Source: DASUPK01 sp963795665
GTDB lineage: Bacteria; Actinomycetota; Thermoleophilia; Solirubrobacterales; 70-9
NCBI GenBank assembly: GCA_963795665.1
Contig: CAWCIP010000001.1
Coordinates: 62,001-126,000 of the forward strand
Length of the DNA: 64,000 nucleotides
Direction: 5' to 3'
The notes under the pieces: model-generated
Databases searched by the model: none
What the model was told of the DNA's origin: nothing
The model's input: only the letters and a program-made list of their open reading frames with translations
Part shown: positions 58,916-64,000 of the stretch, piece after piece
Numbering within the stretch: the first letter of the stretch is position 1
Layout: each line of letters starts with the position of its first letter
Program-made: the position numbers and the translations under genes

Positions 58916-58929
58916 GCGACAGCTGTCGC
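58916..58929. promoter_or_regulatory. 14-bp perfect palindrome upstream of the PII gene
   Basis: GCGACAG-CTGTCGC is a perfect palindrome 23 bp before the PII start codon. It is well placed to be an operator for autoregulation by the PucR partner, though no known PucR consensus is matched. Confidence 0.4.
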
Positions 58930-59097
58930 CCGGCACGCTAGGCGCGGCCGGGCACACGGTCTTTGGCCCTCTGTCGAAAATCGCGTGTGGGGCTTGCTCC
59001 AAGCGGTCGAGAGTGCAGACCGCCACAAGATTCCTGGCTGGCTGGCCAGGACCTCGCTAGAGTCCGCCACAACTGCCGGTCTGAGAGGAGAGTGAGC

Positions 59098-60642
59098 ATG
59101 GCGATCGACACCGTCAACGGACGCGCCCGGACCTCGAGCGAATCATTCGAGGTCATCAATCCCGCCGACGGATCGGTGATCACCAGCGTGCCGCTCGACG
59201 GCCCCGCCGAGGTCGCGGAGACCGTCGCCCGTGTCCGCGCCAACCAGCCCGCCTGGGAGGAGCTCGGATTCAAGGGCCGCGCCCAGTGGCTGTACAAGCT
59301 TCGCGACTGGCTCCTCGACCACCAGGACGAGATCGCCGACACGATGCAGCGCGAGACCGGCAAGGTCCGCGGCGAGGCCGCGGGCGAGGCCGTGTACCTC
59401 ATGGACCTGATCAACTTCTACGGCAAGAAGGGCGCCAGGTACATCCGGGACGAGCGCGTGCCCGCGCATTCCCCGCTGATGAAGGTGAAGAAGCTGCGGG
59501 TGCAGTACCGGCCGTATCCGGTCGTCGGCGTGATCAGCCCCTGGAACTACCCGCTGCTCCTCTCGATGGGGGACGCGATCCCGGCCCTGCTCGCCGGATG
59601 CGCCGTGGTCATCAAGCCCTCGGAGATCACCCCGATCGGCCTCGGCGAGGTGATCGAGGCATGGAAGAGCGAGATCGGCGGCCCCGATGTCTTCGACGTC
59701 GTCAACGGCATGGGAGAGACCGGCTCCGCGCTGGTCGACGAGGTGGACTTCGTGCAGTTCACGGGCTCCGACCGCACCGCCAGGAAGGTGCTCGCCCGCG
59801 CGGCGGAGACCCTGACCCCGGTGAGCGCCGAGCTGGGCGGCAAGGACCCGATGATCGTGCTGAAGAGCGCCAACGTCGAGCGCGCCGCCAACGCCGCGAC
59901 CTGGGGAGCGTTCTCCAACGTCGGCCAGGTCTGCATCTCCGTCGAGCGGCTCTACGTCGAGGAACCGGTCTACGACGAGTTCGTTCAGCGCTTCACCGAC
60001 GAGGTCCGCAAGCTCAACCTGGGCATGGACGGCCGCGAGCACGGCAAGGACATCGGCTCGATGACCTTCCCGCCGCAGATGCAGGTGGTGGAGGACCACG
60101 TCGAGGACGCGCGGCGCGCCGGCGCGACGGTCCTCACCGGCGGTGAGCGCCTGGAGCGCGAGGGCGACTGGTATCCGCCCACCGTGATCACGGACGTCGA
60201 CCACTCGATGAAGGTGATGCGCGACGAGACCTTCGGCCCGGTGGTCGGGATCATGAAGGTGCGCGACGCCGACGAGGCGGTCCGCCTCGCCAACGACACC
60301 CGCTACGGGCTCGCCGCCTCGGTCTTCGGCCGCAAGCGCGAGGCGGAGGCGGTTGCGCGGCGACTCGAGGTCGGCACCGCGAACGTCAACGACGTGCTGG
60401 TCGGCTTCCTGGCCTCGGACGTCCCGATGGGCGGCTGGAAGGACTCGGGGATCGGCTTCCGCCACGGCGAGTACGGGATGAAGAAGTTCGTCCGTCCCGA
60501 GTCGCTCGTGATCACTCGCTTCGGCAAGAAGCGCGAGCCCCTCTACTTCCCGTACACGGAGAAGCGCCGGGAGCAGCTGCGCAAGATCACGGACTTCTTC
60601 AACGCCCGCGACTGGCGCCGCCGCCTCGGGCGAACGCGCTAG
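59098..60642 (+). CDS. NAD(P)-dependent aldehyde dehydrogenase
   Basis: Oxidises aldehydes to acids. The 514-residue protein has the N-terminal FEVINPADGSVI start, VVGVISPWNYPLLL (cofactor site), PSEITPIGLGEV, FTGSDRTARKV, the catalytic Glu245 in AELGGKDPMI and the nucleophile Cys279 in NVGQVCISVER, plus ETFGPVVGIM. The AELGGKDPMI type is close to succinate-semialdehyde or aromatic aldehyde dehydrogenases. Substrate not decided. GAGAGGAG precedes the ATG. Confidence 0.95.
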   Translation: MAIDTVNGRARTSSESFEVINPADGSVITSVPLDGPAEVAETVARVRANQPAWEELGFKGRAQWLYKLRDWLLDHQDEIADTMQRETGKVRGEAAGEAVYLMDLINFYGKKGARYIRDERVPAHSPLMKVKKLRVQYRPYPVVGVISPWNYPLLLSMGDAIPALLAGCAVVIKPSEITPIGLGEVIEAWKSEIGGPDVFDVVNGMGETGSALVDEVDFVQFTGSDRTARKVLARAAETLTPVSAELGGKDPMIVLKSANVERAANAATWGAFSNVGQVCISVERLYVEEPVYDEFVQRFTDEVRKLNLGMDGREHGKDIGSMTFPPQMQVVEDHVEDARRAGATVLTGGERLEREGDWYPPTVITDVDHSMKVMRDETFGPVVGIMKVRDADEAVRLANDTRYGLAASVFGRKREAEAVARRLEVGTANVNDVLVGFLASDVPMGGWKDSGIGFRHGEYGMKKFVRPESLVITRFGKKREPLYFPYTEKRREQLRKITDFFNARDWRRRLGRTR

Positions 60643-60956
60643 CTCGGCCTCACCGCCCGCAGCTCGCCGTCCAGCCGGGTTGCCTCCTGCTCGAACCACT
60701 CCGAGACCAGGCGCAGCCACGCCACCTCCGACCGCGTCCTGATCCGGACGTAGTCGGCGTGCCGGTCGCCGGCGATCCGGATCGCGTCCGCGACCGACAG
60801 CTCGCGGTCTCCGGTCCCGTCGTCTCCGAGCAGCATCCAGTCGGCTCGCCCGCCCGGGCCTTCGTCCTCGAGGGCGAGCCTCGTCCCGTCGCTCATCAGA
60901 AGGGCCTTCGGCTCCCGGCCCCCTACCTGTAGTCCCTGCACTCCGTTCGCTTCCAT
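60639..60956 (-). CDS. Small hypothetical protein
   Basis: 105 residues. It has two parts: a beta-rich N-terminal half (KALLMSDGTRLALEDEGP) and a C-terminal helix (SEVAWLRLVSEWFEQEATRL). No family recognised. The ATG is set by the AAAGGGGATCAC ribosome site; a longer frame upstream lacks this. Its stop and the aldehyde dehydrogenase stop share CTAG. Confidence 0.65.
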   Translation of the reverse strand: MEANGVQGLQVGGREPKALLMSDGTRLALEDEGPGGRADWMLLGDDGTGDRELSVADAIRIAGDRHADYVRIRTRSEVAWLRLVSEWFEQEATRLDGELRAVRPS

Positions 60957-61070
60957 GTGATCCCCTTTTGGTTGCTCGCTGTGAGGAACGAGTATGCGAG
61001 CAATCGCTAACACGACGCTAAAGGATCGTTAACAGCTTGCGAAAGGGGCGCAGCGTGCGGGAAGCGCAGC

Positions 61071-63437
61071 TCAGGACGCGGGAACGAGCTCCTCGCGGAG
61101 CTGCTCGGCGGCCTGGACCATGTTGCGAAGGCTTTCCTCCGTCTCCGGCCAGGCGCGGGTCTTCAGGCCGCAGTCGGGGGTGACCCAGAGCTGCTCGGGG
61201 CGCAGGACGCGCGCCGCCTCATGCAGCAGCTCGGCCATCTCCTCCACGGACGGGACCCGCGGGGAGTGGATGTCGTAGACGCCCGGGCCGATGTCGTGAG
61301 TGAAGCCGGAGCGGTCCCAGTGATGGAGCAGCTCCATCCGGGAGCGGGCCGCCTCGATCAGGGTGACGTCGGCGTCCATCTCCTGGATGCGCTCCAGGAT
61401 GTCGCCGAAGTCCGAGTAACACATGTGGGTGTGGACCTGGGTCTCGTCCGTGACGCCCGCCGTCGCGACCCGGAACGAGTAGACCGCCCACTCGAGGTAC
61501 TCGTCCCAGCGATCGCGTCTCAGGGGCAGGCCCTCGCGGATCGCCGGCTCGTCGACGTGGATGATCGGAATCCCGGCGTTCTCGAGGTCGGCGACCTCGT
61601 CGCGGATCGCCAGCGCCAGCTGCTCGCAGGTCTCCCGCCGGGACTGGTCGTCGCGGACGAAGGACCACTCGAGCATGGTGACCGGGCCGGTGAGCATTCC
61701 CTTGACCGGCTTCTCCGTCTTCGATTGGGCGTAGGTGATCCACTCGACCGTCATCGGCGCCGCCCGGCTGACGTCGCCGAAGATGATCGGCGGGCGCACG
61801 TAGCGCGAGCCGTATGACTGCACCCAGGCGTTCTCGGTGAAGACGTAGCCGAGCATCTGCTCGGCGAAGTACTGGACCATGTCGTTTCGCTCGGGCTCGC
61901 CGTGGACGAGGACGTCGAGACCGATCTCCTCCTGGAAGTCGATAACCCGGTCGATCTCGGCCCGCATCCTCCCCTCGTAATCGGCGAGCTCGATCTTCCC
62001 CTCGCGGAGCTCGCGGCGAGAGGCGCGGATCTCGTCGGTCTGCGGGAACGATCCGATCGTGGTCGCCGGGAAGGTGGGCAGTCCCAGCCTCCTCTGCTGC
62101 ATCTGCTTGCGCTCCGCGAACGGCGAGTCGCGGCGCGCGTCCGCCTCGGTCAGCGCCTCGACGCGTGCCCGGACCTCCGGGGTGCGCGTGCGATGCGAGT
62201 CACGGCGGGAGTCGAGCGCCCGGTCGTTGGCGTCGAGCTGCTCGGCGATCGCCGGCCGGCCATCGGCGAGGCCCCTGGCGAGCGTCGCAACCTCGCCGAC
62301 CTTCTGCACGGCGAACGACATCCAGGAGCGCATCTCTTCGTCGAGGTCGGCGTCGCCGCCCGCGGGCTCCGCGTCGAGGTCGATCGGCGTGTGCAGGAGA
62401 GAGCAGCTGGTCGAGACCACCAGCTGCTTGGTGCGATCCCGCAGGCCCTCGAGCGCGTCGAGCGAGTGCTCGAGGTGGTTGATCCAGACGTTGCGGCCGT
62501 TGACGATCCCCGCGAACAGCCACTTCTCCTCAAGGCCGCTCTGCTCCGCGATGAACTCGGCGTTGTGGCGGCCGCCGTGCTCGTGCACGGGGCCCGCGGG
62601 CGTCTCGTGGACGACGCCGACGAAGTCCAGGCCGATGCCCTCGATCGGCAGGTCGCGGAGCACCCCATAGGCGTCGCCGACGTGGTCGAAGTAGGTCTTG
62701 ACGACGATGCGCGGGCGCTCGTGGACCTTGCTGAGCTCCTCGTAGGCGAGCCGCAGGGCGTCGAGCTCCCGCTCGGAGCGGTCCTGCACGAAGCAGGGCT
62801 CGTCGAGCTGGACCCAGGTCGCGCCCTGCTCGGCGAGCTTCTCGATCACCTCGCCGTAGACCTCGACGAGCGGCTCGATCAGGGAGAGCGCGTCGAAGTC
62901 CTCGTCGACTCCGTCGGCCGGCTTGGAGAGCAGCAGGAAGCTGACCGGGCCGATCAGCACCGGCACCGTGTCGACCCCGGCCTCCTCCATCGCCTCGGCG
63001 TGCTCGTCGAAGGGCTTGGACGATGACAGAGAGAACCTCGTGTCCGGCCCGAGCTCGGGGACGATGTAGTGGTAGTTGGTGTCGAACCACTTCGTCATCT
63101 CCATCGCGGTGACGTCGACGTCGTCGGTCTGGCGGCCCCGGGCCATCGCGAAGTAGGTGTCGAGGTCGACGTCTCCCCCGCCGTGGCCGTAGCGCTCGGG
63201 CACGGCCCCGACCAGCGCGATCGCGTCCAGCACCTGGTCGTAGTAGGAGAAGTCGTTCGAGGGGATCAGGTCGATGCCCGCGTCCTGCATCAGCTTCCAG
63301 TTCTCGACCCTGATCGCCTTCGCGGTCTCCGCCAGCTCCTCGGCGGAGGTCTCGCCGCGCCAGTAGCCCTCGGTCGCGAACTTGAGCTCGCGGCTGCGGC
63401 CGATTCGCGGGAAGCCGGAAACGTTGGAGAGCGCCAT
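61071..63437 (-). CDS. metE: Cobalamin-independent methionine synthase MetE
   Basis: MetE moves methyl from 5-methyltetrahydrofolate polyglutamate to homocysteine. The 788-residue protein has both TIM-barrel halves: an N-terminal domain (SGFPRIGRSRELKFATEGYWRG, reduced in the second half to TTIGSFPQTDEIR) and the C-terminal catalytic half with the zinc ligands in HTHMCYSDFGDI and TPDCGLKTR. Length and order are as usual. It is divergent from metH across 48 bp, so the B12-dependent and B12-independent enzymes are neighbours. No riboswitch is seen in that short spacer. Confidence 0.96.
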   Translation of the reverse strand: MALSNVSGFPRIGRSRELKFATEGYWRGETSAEELAETAKAIRVENWKLMQDAGIDLIPSNDFSYYDQVLDAIALVGAVPERYGHGGGDVDLDTYFAMARGRQTDDVDVTAMEMTKWFDTNYHYIVPELGPDTRFSLSSSKPFDEHAEAMEEAGVDTVPVLIGPVSFLLLSKPADGVDEDFDALSLIEPLVEVYGEVIEKLAEQGATWVQLDEPCFVQDRSERELDALRLAYEELSKVHERPRIVVKTYFDHVGDAYGVLRDLPIEGIGLDFVGVVHETPAGPVHEHGGRHNAEFIAEQSGLEEKWLFAGIVNGRNVWINHLEHSLDALEGLRDRTKQLVVSTSCSLLHTPIDLDAEPAGGDADLDEEMRSWMSFAVQKVGEVATLARGLADGRPAIAEQLDANDRALDSRRDSHRTRTPEVRARVEALTEADARRDSPFAERKQMQQRRLGLPTFPATTIGSFPQTDEIRASRRELREGKIELADYEGRMRAEIDRVIDFQEEIGLDVLVHGEPERNDMVQYFAEQMLGYVFTENAWVQSYGSRYVRPPIIFGDVSRAAPMTVEWITYAQSKTEKPVKGMLTGPVTMLEWSFVRDDQSRRETCEQLALAIRDEVADLENAGIPIIHVDEPAIREGLPLRRDRWDEYLEWAVYSFRVATAGVTDETQVHTHMCYSDFGDILERIQEMDADVTLIEAARSRMELLHHWDRSGFTHDIGPGVYDIHSPRVPSVEEMAELLHEAARVLRPEQLWVTPDCGLKTRAWPETEESLRNMVQAAEQLREELVPAS

Positions 63438-63485
63438 CCCTCGCCTAGGCTAACCAAAGCGGCCAACTCCCTACCCTTCTCCGCC

Positions 63486-64000
63486 ATGCCCGAGCGCGAC
63501 TACATGGCCGCCGTGCGCGAGCGCGTCGTCGTCTTTGACGGTGGCATGGGCGCGACGCTGGAGCAATTCGACCTCACCTCCGACGACTACGGCGGGCTGG
63601 AGGGCAAGTGCCACGAGGCGCTGGTGCTGAACCGCCCCGACGTGATCGAGGGCGTCCACACATCGATGCTCGAGGCCGGCGCCGAGGTGCTGGAGACGGA
63701 CACCTTCCAGGGCAGCCGGATCAAGCTCGACGAGTGGGGGCTCGCCGACCAGACGCTCGAGATCAACCGGGGAGCGGCCGAGATCGCACGCCGCGCGGCC
63801 GGCGAGGCCAGGTTCGTCGCGGGATCGATCGGCCCCACCGGGTTCCTGCCGGCCAGCGACGACCCCACCCTCGGCGGGATCTCGTTCCGCGAGCTGGTCG
63901 AGGTCTTCGGGGAGCAGGCCGGCGGGCTGATCGAGGGCGGCGCCGACCTGCTGATCGTCGAAACCGCCCAGGACATGCTGGAGGTGAAGGCCGCGATCTT
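63486..64000 (+). CDS. metH: Cobalamin-dependent methionine synthase MetH (N-terminal part, cut by window edge)
   Basis: The visible 171 codons cover the start of a homocysteine S-methyltransferase barrel: VVFDGGMGATLEQ, HEALVLNRPDVIEGVHTSML, EAGAEVLETDTFQGSRIKLD and VAGSIGPTG. The YGG-LEGK segment near residue 36 is typical of MetH rather than of MmuM. A bifunctional homocysteine methyltransferase/MTHFR protein cannot be excluded without the rest of the gene. The spacer to metE is short and may hold overlapping promoters. Confidence 0.85.
   Translation, partial: MPERDYMAAVRERVVVFDGGMGATLEQFDLTSDDYGGLEGKCHEALVLNRPDVIEGVHTSMLEAGAEVLETDTFQGSRIKLDEWGLADQTLEINRGAAEIARRAAGEARFVAGSIGPTGFLPASDDPTLGGISFRELVEVFGEQAGGLIEGGADLLIVETAQDMLEVKAAI

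Noticed and set aside
58511..59026. Extension of the PucR frame upstream
   Set aside because: It is a shadow of the PII gene; the ATGA overlap gives a better start.

Overview
The window comes from a very GC-rich Gram-positive-type chromosome, most likely an actinobacterium of the class Thermoleophilia (Solirubrobacterales-like). This rests on several things seen together: strong G/C bias at third codon positions, frequent GTG and TTG starts, an actinobacterial-type integration host factor, a c-di-AMP riboswitch in front of a wall-associated gene, YrbE/MlaE permeases, a PucR regulator and an ECF41 sigma factor. The class assignment is inference. I see no insertion sequence, prophage, tRNA, rRNA or CRISPR array. 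The region reads as ordinary chromosome with gene decay in two or three places.

Layout. 1-8.5 kb: tRNA-lysidine synthase (cut by the window edge), a secreted CAP protein, a MerR-HTH/cyclase protein with a long structured leader, a nucleoside phosphorylase and a three-domain wall hydrolase. 8.5-17 kb: a sirtuin overlapping a dehydrogenase/hydratase fusion, a GNAT enzyme, a PadR regulator, a Crp-like box plus c-di-AMP riboswitch ahead of a broken GH8 gene, an MFS exporter, ExoD and an acyl-CoA dehydrogenase. 17-25 kb: a MacB-type ABC exporter with small downstream genes, two calcium/cation antiporters and a lipoprotein. 25-37 kb: a zinc-ribbon/cyclase/ATPase/TPR giant with one frameshift, a candidate structured RNA, EVE and DUF2203 proteins, PPK2, a MoxR/VWA pair, an ECF41 sigma factor with its oxidoreductase and a recognisable ECF41 promoter, and CHAD and CYTH proteins. 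37-44 kb: a TPP riboswitch with a three-gene uptake system, AlkA, a GNAT-like protein divergent from an alpha-oxoamine synthase, and mIHF. 44-53 kb: small membrane proteins, a B3/4-domain protein, a redoxin, an RND exporter, and an Mla/Mce-type ATPase with two permeases. 53-64 kb: lipoprotein, three beta-propeller proteins, PII plus PucR, an aldehyde dehydrogenase, metE, and the start of metH.

How the genes fit together. Signalling by cyclic nucleotides is a theme: two class III cyclases look catalytically intact, and a Crp-type box sits next to a c-di-AMP riboswitch. Fatty acyl metabolism recurs (fused dehydrogenase/hydratase with sirtuin, acyl-CoA dehydrogenase with a TetR-like operator, SCP2-like protein), as do envelope lipid transport and wall turnover (Mla permeases, RND exporter, trifunctional hydrolase, CAP, ExoD). 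CHAD, CYTH and PPK2 point to polyphosphate handling.

The best candidates for something undescribed are the 149-nt inverted-repeat element at 28762-28910, whose G-U pairs fit only a plus-strand RNA; the Crp/c-di-AMP control region attached to a decayed GH8 gene; and a 35-bp REP-like repeat present three times, once inside the coding start of the ECF41 sigma factor.
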